Shown here piece after piece: positions 21,661 to 32,288 of a stretch of 64,000 nucleotides of DNA (position 1 is its first letter; the number at the start of each line of letters is the position of its first letter). The notes below the pieces were generated by a model, which saw only the letters and a program-made list of their open reading frames with translations, searched no databases and was not told where the DNA came from. The DNA comes from Streptomyces fildesensis. Its GTDB lineage: Bacteria; Actinomycetota; Actinomycetes; Streptomycetales; Streptomycetaceae. Location: contig NZ_JAAIKO010000008.1 in NCBI RefSeq assembly GCF_016107395.1, forward strand, positions 124,001-188,000, written 5' to 3'. A program made the position numbers and the translations under genes.

Positions 21661-23474
21661 CGGGCCACGCTCCTCTCGCCGTCGCCGGACATCAGATGGC
21701 GGTACTCCGCGCTGTCGGTCAGCAGTTCGTGATGGGTGCCGACGGCCGTGATGCGGCCCTCGGACATCAGGGCGACGCGGTCGGCGAGCATGACCGTGGA
21801 CGGCCGGTGCGCCACGACGAGCGCGGTGGTCTCCGCCAGGACCTCGCGCAGCGCGGCCTCGACGAGCGCCTCGGTGTGCACGTCCAGCGCGGACAGCGGG
21901 TCGTCCAGCACCAGGAAGGCCGGACTGCCGACGACGGCACGGGCCAGCGCGAGCCGCTGCCGCTGGCCGCCCGACAGGCTCAGCCCCTGCTCGCCGACCT
22001 GGGTGTCCAGACCGTGCGGCAGCCGGGCGACGAAGTCGCACTGGGCCGTCTCCAGCGCCCGCAGGACGGCGGCCTCGTCGGCGCCGCCCGGCCCCGCGCC
22101 CATCGCCACGTTCTCCCGCACGGTCGCGGAGAACAGCGTCGGCTCCTCGAAGGCGACCGCGACCAGTTCGCGCAGCCGCTCCCGGGACAGCAAGGCGATG
22201 TCGGCGCCGTCGAGCGTGATCCGGCCACCGGTGGCGTCGTGCAGCCGGGGGATCAGCGCGGTGAGCGTGGTCTTGCCGCAGCCGGTGGCGCCGACCAGCG
22301 CCATCGTCTCGCCGGGGCGGATGTGCAGATCGATGCCGTGCAGCAGGTCGGGGGTGTTCTCCGGCGCGTCCGGGTAACGGAAGCGGACGTCCTCGAACCG
22401 CACCCCGTCCAGGGCCCCGGCGGGCTCGGCGCCGAGGCCGGCGGCGTCGGCCTCCGCGGCGTCGATCGCCTCGAAGAACCGGTCGGCCGCCGTCGCCGAC
22501 TCGTTGCTGATCGCCAGCAGGAAGCCGAGCGACTCCACCGGCCAGCGCAGCGCGAGCGCGGTGGTCAGGAACGCGACGAGGGTGCCGGCCGAGAGCTCGC
22601 CGTCGGACACCTGCATGATCCCGAGGATCAGCGCCGCGCCGATGGCGACCTCGGGCAGCGTCATGATCAGCGCCCAGATGTCCGCCAGCAACGTCGCCTT
22701 GTGCAGTTCGGTACTTCGCAGCCCGTGCGCCTTCGCCCGGAACGCCTCGGTCTGGCTGCGGTGCCGGCCGAACGCCTTGATGATCCGCACGCCGAGCACC
22801 GACTCCTCGACCACCGTGGCCAGGTCGCCGGCCTGGTCCTGCGCGGAGCGGGCGGCCAGCGAGTACCGGGCCTCGAACACCGAGCAGAGGATCACCAGCG
22901 GGACGATCGGCAGCAGCAGGACCAGCCCGAGCGTCCAGGCCTGGGAGAACAGGATCGCGAAGCCCAGCACGATCGCGGCGCCGTTCACCACCAGGAACAC
23001 CAGCGGGAACGCCAGGAACATCCGCAGGATCTGCAGGTCCATCGTGGCGCGCGACAGCAACTGCCCGGAGGCCCAGCGGTCGTGGAAGGCGACGGGCAGC
23101 CGCTGCAGATGCCCGTACAGGGCGGAGCGCATCGACGCCTCGACGCTCGCCAGCGGCCGCGCCACCAGCCAGCGCCGCAGCCCGAACAGCCCGGCCTCCA
23201 GCAGGCCGAGGAGCAGCAACACGCCGCCGCCGAGCCACACCCCGGACGGGTCGTGGTCCGCGACCGGGCCGTCCACCATCCATTTCAGGACGAGCGGGAT
23301 CAGCAGCGCCATGCTCGACGCGAGGACGGCCGCCACCGCGGAGCCGGCCAACCGGCCGCGGATGGGGCGTACATACGGCCACAGCCGCAGCAGGGAGCGG
23401 ACGGCGGATCGGGGTCCGGGGGGCGCGGGGTCAGAAGTCGCTTCAGGCATCGATTCGACGATACGGGCGACCAC
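21657..23474 (-). CDS. ABC exporter half-transporter, degenerate-site subunit
   Basis: A 605-residue partner of the preceding entry with six N-terminal helices and a C-terminal ATPase domain. Walker A is GATGCGKTT (from 395) and the signature LSGGQRQR is canonical, but Walker B reads LVLDDPLSALD, with Asp525 where a catalytic Glu is expected. The heterodimer should therefore have one active and one degenerate ATP site, a known arrangement. The GTG at 23472-23474 lies nine bases after the MFS stop; an ATG at 23450 is an alternative start, and neither has a strong ribosome site. It forms an operon with the MFS upstream and the second subunit downstream, suggesting an export/resistance unit. Confidence 0.9.
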   Translation of the reverse strand: MVARIVESMPEATSDPAPPGPRSAVRSLLRLWPYVRPIRGRLAGSAVAAVLASSMALLIPLVLKWMVDGPVADHDPSGVWLGGGVLLLLGLLEAGLFGLRRWLVARPLASVEASMRSALYGHLQRLPVAFHDRWASGQLLSRATMDLQILRMFLAFPLVFLVVNGAAIVLGFAILFSQAWTLGLVLLLPIVPLVILCSVFEARYSLAARSAQDQAGDLATVVEESVLGVRIIKAFGRHRSQTEAFRAKAHGLRSTELHKATLLADIWALIMTLPEVAIGAALILGIMQVSDGELSAGTLVAFLTTALALRWPVESLGFLLAISNESATAADRFFEAIDAAEADAAGLGAEPAGALDGVRFEDVRFRYPDAPENTPDLLHGIDLHIRPGETMALVGATGCGKTTLTALIPRLHDATGGRITLDGADIALLSRERLRELVAVAFEEPTLFSATVRENVAMGAGPGGADEAAVLRALETAQCDFVARLPHGLDTQVGEQGLSLSGGQRQRLALARAVVGSPAFLVLDDPLSALDVHTEALVEAALREVLAETTALVVAHRPSTVMLADRVALMSEGRITAVGTHHELLTDSAEYRHLMSGDGERSVAR

Positions 23475-23483
23475 CGACAGCGC

Positions 23484-24797
23484 TCATCCGGTTTTTCCGG
23501 CCGGTTGTGCCACCCGCCGCAGATTGCGGATCGCCGGCACCGACAACAGCGACACACAGACCACCAGGGACACCACGCTGCCCGCCAGCAGCACATGGCG
23601 CGCGCCGAACGCGGACGACGCCGGCCCGGACAGCGCCTGGCCCACCGGCAGCATCGCGACCGACCCGGCGACCTCGTAGGCGTGGATCCGGTTCAGGATC
23701 TCGCCGGGCACCTGGGTCTGCACGCTGGTCGCCCAGTTCACGCCCCAGTACGCCCAGGCGGAACCGGCGACGAAGATGCAGCCGCAGATGGCCGGTACCG
23801 GCAGGTGCAGACCGACGGACGCCGGGTACAGCGCGCTGCCGAAGAGGGCGGTGGCTCCCGCCCGCAGCGGGAAGTGCGACCGGAACCGCATCGCGAGCAG
23901 CGCACCGAGCGCGGTGCCCGCGCCCAGGCAGGAGTTGACCAGGCCGTACGCCTTCGGGCCGTGCGCCGGCAGGATCTCACCGGCCGTGAGCGGCGTCACC
24001 GGGCCCATCACCGTCACCATGAAGACCATCCAGATCACGATGACCGTCCACATCCAGGTGCGGCCCCGGAACTCCCGCCACCCCTCGACGAGATCGGCCC
24101 GGAAGGTACTGGTCTTCGGCCCGGTGGTCTCATGGGCGACCGGCGGCAGCCGGAGCAGGAACACACAGACCGCGCTCACCCCGAAGGTGACCGCGTCCAC
24201 CGCGATCACGCCGCCCGCCGACGCGAACGCCACCAGCAGCCCGGCGACCGCGGGACCGGCCAGCGCCATCATCGACTCGGCGGTCCGCACCACCCCGTTG
24301 GCACCCTGCACATCGGTGGCGACCCGCGGCACCGTACTGGCCACGCCGGGCTGGAACATCGCCGCGGCGACCCCGTTGACGGCGGTGATCGCGCACACCT
24401 GCCACAGCACCACGTGGTCGGCGAAGAACAGACCGGCCAGCAGCGCCATCATGCCGAGCCGTACGAGGTCGGCGCCGATCATCAGCAGCCGGGCGTTGAA
24501 CCGGTCCGCGATCACGCCGCCGAATATCACCAGCCCGGCGAAGCACCCCATGTACGACGCCATCACCAGCCCGATGGCACCGGCCCCGTACCCGTACTGC
24601 AGCAGCCCGGCGGCCATCGCCACCGGCAGCATGGAGTCGCCGAGCATGGCGACCGAGCGCGCGGTGAAGTACAGCCGGAAGTTGGCCGACCACAGCCCCG
24701 GGCCCTTCGCGGGCGCTGTGACGGACCCCGCCGCCGGCCCGGTCGGCGGATCGATGAGGAGAGGGTTCTCGCAGGGCTGTGGCGCGGAGGAGGTCAC
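23484..24797 (-). CDS. MFS transporter, MFS_3/EntS-like family
   Basis: A 437-residue membrane protein with about 12 helices. The N-terminus FRLYFTARSVAMLGDSMLPVA is typical of the MFS_3 (EntS/macrolide efflux MefA-like) group, and GGVIADRFNARLLMIGADLVR is the motif A loop. EntS-like members export siderophores; others export macrolides, so the substrate is open. The GTG at 24795-24797 has no visible Shine-Dalgarno sequence and the start is uncertain. It is the first gene of a three-gene minus-strand unit with the heterodimeric ABC exporter, nine bases apart. glgX lies 44 bases upstream on the same strand, so read-through is possible. Confidence 0.87.
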   Translation of the reverse strand: MTSSAPQPCENPLLIDPPTGPAAGSVTAPAKGPGLWSANFRLYFTARSVAMLGDSMLPVAMAAGLLQYGYGAGAIGLVMASYMGCFAGLVIFGGVIADRFNARLLMIGADLVRLGMMALLAGLFFADHVVLWQVCAITAVNGVAAAMFQPGVASTVPRVATDVQGANGVVRTAESMMALAGPAVAGLLVAFASAGGVIAVDAVTFGVSAVCVFLLRLPPVAHETTGPKTSTFRADLVEGWREFRGRTWMWTVIVIWMVFMVTVMGPVTPLTAGEILPAHGPKAYGLVNSCLGAGTALGALLAMRFRSHFPLRAGATALFGSALYPASVGLHLPVPAICGCIFVAGSAWAYWGVNWATSVQTQVPGEILNRIHAYEVAGSVAMLPVGQALSGPASSAFGARHVLLAGSVVSLVVCVSLLSVPAIRNLRRVAQPAGKTG

Positions 24798-24841
24798 AGG
24801 GATCGAGTGTGGACTGGACCAATTCTCCGTGTCCAGGGGTT

Positions 24842-27193
<2,352 letters not shown>

Positions 27194-27461
27194 GTGCTCG
27201 CCTCCCGCGGCTCGACAGGATCCAGCCGTACGCGACCGCGGCCACGGTACGGCGGAACCCCACGCGTCCCACTAAAGCCCTGGCCGGGCGCGGCCCTTCC
27301 CGGCGTCCCGTGCCGGGTCGGTGCCGTCTCCTCCTACCATTCCTTCCCCTCCGGACGCGTGCAGTCACCCGTGTGATCGGTGTCGTCCCTGTTGCCCTGC
27401 TGTTCCCGTACACATGGGCGGTGACACGTTTCCCCGGGGGTGCCGCTCTCGTTGACCCTGC

Positions 27462-28730
27462 GTGACGAATGTGGTGAGGCGCGCCCTGCGCGCCGGGGCG
27501 GGACTGGTAGGAGCGGTAGTACTCGGCGGGCTCCTCGCCGGATGCGGGGCGGGAGGCGGTGGCGACGTCGGCAGCAGGAGCGACGACGCCGCCCCGAGGG
27601 ACGTCGTCCCGCAGGTGTCGGAAGCGGTCATCAGCATCACGCCGGACGACGCGGCGCACGATGTGCTGCCCGACGGGCAGCTGCGGGTCGGAGTGGAGAA
27701 GGGCGAGTTGACGCAGGTCAAGGTGGCCGACGCCGAGGGCGTACCGGTCCCCGGCACCCTCGCCGCGGACCACAGCGGCTGGCTGCCCACGGGCAAGCTG
27801 GCGCTCTCCACCCAGTACACGGTGGACGCCTACGCGGTGGACGGCCAGGGCCGCCGGGCCGCCAAGCACGCCGTGTTCACGACGCTGGTGCCCAAGCACA
27901 AGTTCATCGGCTTCTACACACCCGAGGCCGGATCCACCGTCGGTACCGGCATGATCATCACCATCAACTTCAACCGGCCGGTCACCGACCGTGCGGCGGT
28001 CGAGCGGGCGATCACCGTCCACGCGAAGCCCGCGGTGGACGTGGCCCCGCACTGGTTCGGCAGCCGGCGCCTCGACCTGCGCCCCAGGAAGCACTGGCGG
28101 GCCGGCACCGAGGTGACCATGTCGCTGCGGCTCAAGGATGTCGAGGGCGCCGACGGCATGTACGGCACCCAGTCCAAGGACGTCCGGTTCACCATCGGCC
28201 GCGACCAGACCAGCACCGTCGACGCGGACGCGCACACCATGACCGTGCGGCGCGAGGGCCAGTTGTTCAAGACGCTGCCGATCTCGGCCGGCAGCCCGGG
28301 GCACCCCACGTACCAGGGCACGATGGTGATCGCCGAGAAGTTCGCCCTCACCCGGATGAACGGCCAGACGGTCGGTTTCGGTGGGGAGTACGACATTCCG
28401 GATGTTCCGCACGCCATGCGCCTCACCCGCTCCGGGACGTTCCTGCACGGCAACTACTGGGCCGCGCCCGGGACCTTCGGCGTCACCAACACCAGCCACG
28501 GCTGTGTCGGGCTCGCCGATGTGAAGGGCGGCCGCTCGACGACGCCGGCGGGCTGGCTCTTCGAGCACTCGCTCGTCGGCGACACCGTCGAGGTGATCAA
28601 CTCCCACGACCGCACGGTCGCGGCGGACAACGGCATGGGCGGCTGGAACCTCAGCTGGCAGGAGTGGCGCGCGGGTTCCGCCGCGTCCCTCGACTCCGCC
28701 GCGTCCCCGGAATCCGGCTCCAACCCCTGA
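27462..28730 (+). CDS. L,D-transpeptidase lipoprotein (Ig-like plus YkuD)
   Basis: A 422-residue cell-envelope enzyme that makes 3-3 cross-links in peptidoglycan. A lipoprotein signal peptide ends in LLAGC (Cys about residue 28). Two Ig-like domains follow (about 55-270, with the conserved KFIGFYTPEAG linker), then the YkuD catalytic domain with HGNYW and the SHGCVG motif, whose nucleophile is Cys348. Domain order matches actinobacterial LdtMt2-type enzymes. GTG at 27462 is used; a second GTG at 27471 is possible. It is divergent from glgX, and a second copy of the same architecture follows, so this is a tandem duplication. Confidence 0.92.
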   Translation: MTNVVRRALRAGAGLVGAVVLGGLLAGCGAGGGGDVGSRSDDAAPRDVVPQVSEAVISITPDDAAHDVLPDGQLRVGVEKGELTQVKVADAEGVPVPGTLAADHSGWLPTGKLALSTQYTVDAYAVDGQGRRAAKHAVFTTLVPKHKFIGFYTPEAGSTVGTGMIITINFNRPVTDRAAVERAITVHAKPAVDVAPHWFGSRRLDLRPRKHWRAGTEVTMSLRLKDVEGADGMYGTQSKDVRFTIGRDQTSTVDADAHTMTVRREGQLFKTLPISAGSPGHPTYQGTMVIAEKFALTRMNGQTVGFGGEYDIPDVPHAMRLTRSGTFLHGNYWAAPGTFGVTNTSHGCVGLADVKGGRSTTPAGWLFEHSLVGDTVEVINSHDRTVAADNGMGGWNLSWQEWRAGSAASLDSAASPESGSNP

Positions 28731-28753
28731 CGCGGCGCTCCCCGCGGTCCCTT

Positions 28754-28802
28754 CCGGGCCCGGTCCGCCCCCGGTCGACCACCGGGTGGGGGCCGGGCCC
28801 GG
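28754..28802 (+). terminator. Terminator-like hairpin after the first L,D-transpeptidase
   Basis: About 22-bp arms with three internal mismatches, beginning 24 bases after the stop at 28730. It would insulate the second transpeptidase gene. Confidence 0.55.
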
Positions 28803-28873
28803 AGTCCGTTCCGGAAGCGGTTCCGGGGCCGGATCCTGCCTCGTGGCGCGTTCACAGCACACTGGGACGGAAT

Positions 28874-28893
28874 GGTGACATTCCCGTGTCACC
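28874..28893 (+). promoter_or_regulatory. Inverted repeat upstream of the second L,D-transpeptidase
   Basis: GGTGACA-TTCCCG-TGTCACC, a perfect 7-bp palindrome about 190 bases before the start at 29082. It looks like an operator for a dimeric regulator; no cognate protein can be named. Confidence 0.35.
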
Positions 28894-29081
28894 GGGCCTA
28901 CCTTGCGTGTGATTATCTGTCGTTTGCGTGAGCGGTATTACGCGCAGAAGCCCCAGCGGCTCTGCAGCGGCCACGCACAGGGGGGTCAGGGTCGGATCGG
29001 CCGGGCAGAATCGCTACCAGGGGTGCCGTAGCTGGGCATTCCGGACGCGTGGGCGGGCGGCCGTGTGAGGGGAGCAGAAAG

Positions 29082-30323
29082 TTGAAGCCGATACAGGCGG
29101 CGCCGGGCGCCAGGCAGACGTTGCTGGCACTGGCGCTGGGGGCGCTGCTGTTGATGACCACCGCATGCGGTGGCGGCGGCACGAACACCGGCAGCACCGG
29201 CGGTGCCGGTGGTAACAAGCCGGCCGGTGCGCAGGCCGGCACGAGCGCCGACACCAAGGCCTCGGCGGCGGTGGTCACCATCACGCCGAAGGACGGCGCG
29301 AACAACGTGGCCACCAGTGGCGCGTTGAAGGTGACGGCCGCGAGCGGCAAGCTCACCTCGGTCATCGTCAAGGACGACAAGGGCACGTCGGTCAAGGGCG
29401 AGACAGCCGCGGACGGTGCCAGCTGGGCGCCGGACGAGCACCTGGGCACCTCCACCAAGTACACGGTGGACGCGATCGCCAAGGACGCCGACGGCCGTGA
29501 GTCCGCCAAGCACGCGGTGTTCACCACGATCACGCCGAAGGATTCCTTCGTCGGCTTCTACACGCCGGAGGACGGCCAGACCGTCGGCGTCGGCATGGAG
29601 GTCTCGCTCAACTTCAACCGGGCGATCACCAACAAGAAGGCCGTCGAGGCGGCCGTCCAGGTCACCGCTTCTCCGTCCGTCCCCGTCAAGGGCCACTGGT
29701 ACGGCAACCAGCGTCTGGACCTGCGCCCCGAGCAGTACTGGGCGGCGGGCACCAAGGTGACGCTGAGCCTGCGGCTGGACGGCGTCGAAGGCGCCCCCGG
29801 CGTCTATGGCAAGCAGTCCAAGGACGTGAAGTTCACCATCGGCCGCAGCCAGGTCAGCGTGGTCGACGCCGCGAAGCACACCATGACGGTCAGCCGTAAC
29901 GGCTCGGTGATCCGCACCATTCCGATCAGCTCGGGCGCCCCGGCGCACACCACGTACAACGGCAAGATGGTGATGACCGAGAAGTACGACGTGACCCGGA
30001 TGAACGGCGACACGGTCGGCTTCGGCGGCGAGTACGACATCAAGGACGTACCGCACGCCATCCGCCTGACCAACTCGGGCACCTTCATCCACGGCAACTA
30101 CTGGGCGGCCAAGTCGATCTTCGGCAACTCCAACACCAGCCACGGCTGTGTGGGGCTGTCCGACACCCGCGGTGCCGGTGACCCGTCCACCCCGGCCGCC
30201 TGGTTCTACAACCAGTCGATCGTGGGCGACGTCGTCCAGGTGATCAACTCCAAGGACAAGACGGTGCAGTGGTACAACGGCCTCAACGGCTGGAACCTCT
30301 CCTGGAGCGAGTGGACCAGCTGA
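29082..30323 (+). CDS. L,D-transpeptidase lipoprotein, second copy
   Basis: A 413-residue paralogue of the preceding transpeptidase with the same order: lipoprotein signal peptide (Cys in LLMTTAC), Ig-like domains with SFVGFYTPEDG, and a YkuD domain with FIHGNYWA and SHGCVG, nucleophile Cys356. The lipobox is slightly off the canonical LxxC pattern. It differs from copy one mainly in the Gly/Ala linker after the Cys and in surface loops. TTG at 29082 was chosen because GGGGAG lies seven bases upstream and the signal peptide follows directly; a GTG at 29049 is less likely. A hairpin terminator follows. Tandem copies may allow regulation under different envelope conditions (inference). Confidence 0.92.
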   Translation: MKPIQAAPGARQTLLALALGALLLMTTACGGGGTNTGSTGGAGGNKPAGAQAGTSADTKASAAVVTITPKDGANNVATSGALKVTAASGKLTSVIVKDDKGTSVKGETAADGASWAPDEHLGTSTKYTVDAIAKDADGRESAKHAVFTTITPKDSFVGFYTPEDGQTVGVGMEVSLNFNRAITNKKAVEAAVQVTASPSVPVKGHWYGNQRLDLRPEQYWAAGTKVTLSLRLDGVEGAPGVYGKQSKDVKFTIGRSQVSVVDAAKHTMTVSRNGSVIRTIPISSGAPAHTTYNGKMVMTEKYDVTRMNGDTVGFGGEYDIKDVPHAIRLTNSGTFIHGNYWAAKSIFGNSNTSHGCVGLSDTRGAGDPSTPAAWFYNQSIVGDVVQVINSKDKTVQWYNGLNGWNLSWSEWTS

Positions 30324-30350
30324 CCCGCTGACCAGTCGATGTGACCTCCG

Positions 30351-30387
30351 TCGCCGGGCGGGCCTGTTCTTCGGGCCCGCCCGGCGA
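30351..30387 (+). terminator. Terminator after the second L,D-transpeptidase
   Basis: A perfect 14-bp inverted repeat (30351-30364 with 30374-30387) and a 9-base loop, 27 bases after the stop. It directly abuts the promoter of the next gene. Confidence 0.8.
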
Positions 30388-30389
30388 AG

Positions 30390-30395
30390 TAGTCT
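30390..30395 (+). promoter_or_regulatory. Likely -10 box for a leaderless enoyl-CoA hydratase transcript
   Basis: TAGTCT ends seven bases before the ATG at 30403, and no ribosome-binding site separates them. This indicates a leaderless mRNA. The -35 region would overlap the preceding terminator. Confidence 0.5.
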
Positions 30396-30402
30396 CCGGA
30401 CC

Positions 30403-31170
30403 ATGACTGTGAGCCTCGAAGTCGCCGAAGGCGTCGGCACGATCCGCATCGACCGCCCGCCGATGAACGCACTGGACATCGCCACCCAGGACCGGCTGAA
30501 GGTGGTCGCGGAGGAGGCGGGGCGGCGCGACGACGTACGCGCCGTGATCGTCTGGGGCGGGGAGAAGGTGTTCGCCGCCGGCGCGGACATCAAGGAGATG
30601 CAGGCCATGTCCTACGAGGGCATGGTCGACCGCTCGCGCGCCCTCCAGGAGTCGTTCACCGCGGTCGCCCGCATCCCCAAGCCGGTGGTCGCCGCGATCA
30701 CCGGCTACGCGCTGGGCGGCGGCTGCGAACTGGCGCTCTGCGCCGACATCCGCGTCGCGGCGGAGAACGCCAAGCTGGGCCAGCCGGAGATCCTGCTCGG
30801 TCTGATCCCGGGCGCCGGCGGCACCCAGCGGCTGAGCCGCCTGGTGGGTCCCTCCCGGGCCAAGGACCTGATCTTCACCGGCCGGATGGTGAAGGCCGAG
30901 GAGGCGCTGGCCATCGGCCTGGTCGACAAGGTCGTGCCCGCCGAGCAGGTCTACGCCGAGGCGCGCGCCTGGGCGGAACGCCTCGCCCGCGGCCCGGCGT
31001 ACGCGCTGCGCGCGGCCAAGGAAGCGATCGACGGCGGTCTGGAGACCGACCTGGAGACCGGGCTGACCATCGAACGCACCCTGTTCGCCGGTCTGTTCGC
31101 GACGGCCGACCGCGAGACGGGCATGCGCAGCTTCGTCGAGGACGGACCGGGCAAGGCGAAGTTCCGTTAG
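30403..31170 (+). CDS. Enoyl-CoA hydratase/isomerase family protein
   Basis: A 255-residue crotonase-fold enzyme that hydrates trans-2-enoyl-CoA in fatty acid beta-oxidation. FAAGADIKEM holds the first oxyanion-hole segment and GYALGGGCELALCADI the second. PEILLGLIPGAGGTQRL carries catalytic Glu; the second Glu position sits in the AKLGQPE region, as in true hydratases. The length is typical. It is monocistronic, flanked by hairpins on both sides, and probably transcribed from a leaderless promoter. The exact substrate chain length cannot be read from sequence. Confidence 0.92.
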   Translation: MTVSLEVAEGVGTIRIDRPPMNALDIATQDRLKVVAEEAGRRDDVRAVIVWGGEKVFAAGADIKEMQAMSYEGMVDRSRALQESFTAVARIPKPVVAAITGYALGGGCELALCADIRVAAENAKLGQPEILLGLIPGAGGTQRLSRLVGPSRAKDLIFTGRMVKAEEALAIGLVDKVVPAEQVYAEARAWAERLARGPAYALRAAKEAIDGGLETDLETGLTIERTLFAGLFATADRETGMRSFVEDGPGKAKFR

Positions 31171-31187
31171 TCCTGTCGTGCCGACGG

Positions 31188-31222
31188 GTCGGCCGAGGGT
31201 CCGCCGTGGACCCTCGGCCGGC
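31188..31222 (+). terminator. Terminator after the enoyl-CoA hydratase gene
   Basis: A 12-bp perfect stem (GGCCGAGGGTCC at 31191-31202 with 31208-31219), extended by three further pairs including one wobble, and a five-base loop. Confidence 0.8.
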
Positions 31223-31276
31223 CCATCACCCCTCTTTCGAGGGCCTGTTGACGTTGGGCCGACCGGGTGGGCCGAC

Positions 31277-31303
31277 CTTAACGCAGTCTTAAGCGAACCT
31301 TAA
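31277..31303 (+). promoter_or_regulatory. Three CTTAA direct repeats at 11-bp spacing
   Basis: CTTAA begins at 31277, 31288 and 31299, so the units repeat exactly every 11 bp. This spacing is typical of OmpR/PhoB-type response regulators binding head-to-tail on one DNA face. The motif is not the Streptomyces PHO-box consensus. It lies about 190 bases upstream of the gene at 31490. Confidence 0.45.
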
Positions 31304-31489
31304 AGAATCCCTGCCCTCAGTAGCCTGTAGCTGATCGTCAACGACTCATCACTGCAGGTCATCACGGCTTCTCGAGGGCGATCATTGTCCATGGCATATG
31401 CCTGAACACGCTTATGGAACCCCTCATTCCGGTCGGCCAATTCCCCCGGATCCACCCCGAACCGCCTCCTGTGCGGCCATGATGAACGC

Positions 31490-31984
31490 ATGGCGGGCCG
31501 GGGAGCATCCGAGCAACCGCAGCGGGTGAGCATCGCCGCTGCGGCGTGGCCGTCGGCGGCCGCCGACGAGGCCGCTGCCAAAGCCCTCGATCTGGTCGGG
31601 GATCCGTCGGTGGAAGAGGTCCGGCTGACCTCGCGCCCCGAATCCGCCTCGACCGCGCGCCGGCTCTCCGTCTCGGTGCTGCGCCGGTGGTCGCTTCCGC
31701 AGCTCTCCGACACCGTCGAGTTACTGGTCTCGGAACTCGTCGGCAACGCCGTCCGGCACACCGGCGCCCGCACCTTCGGGATCCGGATGCTGCACCGCCG
31801 CGGCTGGATCCGCGTCGAGGTCCGCGATCCCTCGCGGGCGCTGCCCTGTCTGCTGCCGGTCCGCGAGCTCGACATCAGCGGCCGCGGCCTCTTCCTCGTC
31901 GACAAGCTCTCCGACCGCTGGGGCGTCGACCTCCAGCCACGCGGCAAGACGACGTGGTTCGAACTGCGCGTCCTGGACCGCTGA
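31490..31984 (+). CDS. ATP-binding protein, anti-sigma-factor kinase-like (HATPase_c_2)
   Basis: A 164-residue GHKL ATPase of the RsbW/SpoIIAB-like type very common in Streptomyces. A variable 45-residue N-terminus is followed by the ATPase domain: ELVGNAVRHTG is the N-box (about 81-91), VRDPS the G1-type segment, and SGRGLFLVDKLSDRWG the G2 region. Such proteins bind sigma factors or anti-anti-sigma partners, but most have no known target. No sigma or partner gene is adjacent. The start ATG at 31490 is supported by family length only. A long hairpin terminator follows the stop. Confidence 0.82.
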   Translation: MAGRGASEQPQRVSIAAAAWPSAAADEAAAKALDLVGDPSVEEVRLTSRPESASTARRLSVSVLRRWSLPQLSDTVELLVSELVGNAVRHTGARTFGIRMLHRRGWIRVEVRDPSRALPCLLPVRELDISGRGLFLVDKLSDRWGVDLQPRGKTTWFELRVLDR

Positions 31985-32288
31985 GCGCCCGTTCTCCGCC
32001 ACAACGCGAAGAAGCCCTCCGGTGTCGCAGTGCGACACAGGGAGGGCCTCTTCGTACCGCCGCGGAGCAAGGGGGGTGTGGTCCGCGGCGCCTTGGGAAC
32101 GGCTCAGCCCGGGTCAGTGGGGGCCGTTGGCACCGACTCTGACACAGGGGGTACGGAGCAGGCAAACCCACATATCGGACATTAGCTAATATTCTTCATC
32201 AATCACTTGCGTATAAGGGAGTGAACTGCGCCACTTGCCTTGTAAATAGCGGATAAGCAGTGTATCGATCTTGCATTCGAACGATTCG
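31985..32288. other. Intergenic region with terminator and AT-rich patch
   Basis: A 304-base gap between convergent genes. The left part is a strong terminator (32007-32054). The right part, about 32165-32290, is strikingly AT-rich for this genome and includes the perfect palindrome ATTAGCTAAT at 32180-32189. No gene, tRNA or repeat pair was found in it. Confidence 0.5.
32007..32054. terminator. Long hairpin terminator after the HATPase gene
   Basis: A nested hairpin: outer arms of about 14 bp with one mismatch (CGAAGAAGCCCTCC and its near complement) and an inner GTGTCGCA/TGCGACAC stem. It lies 22 bases after the stop. Confidence 0.75.

Larger units (their letters stand above)
28731..29081. 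other. Intergenic region between the two L,D-transpeptidase genes
   Basis: A 351-base gap with a terminator-like hairpin at 28754-28802 and an inverted repeat at 28874-28893. The right half should hold the promoter of the second gene, possibly using the AT-richer TGATTATCT near 28911-28919. No gene is seen. Confidence 0.45.
31171..31489. other. Intergenic region with terminator and CTTAA repeats
   Basis: A 319-base gap after the enoyl-CoA hydratase gene. It holds a terminator (31188-31222) and a set of three CTTAA direct repeats (31277-31303). The remainder up to 31489 is AT-richer than its surroundings and shows no gene. Confidence 0.5.
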
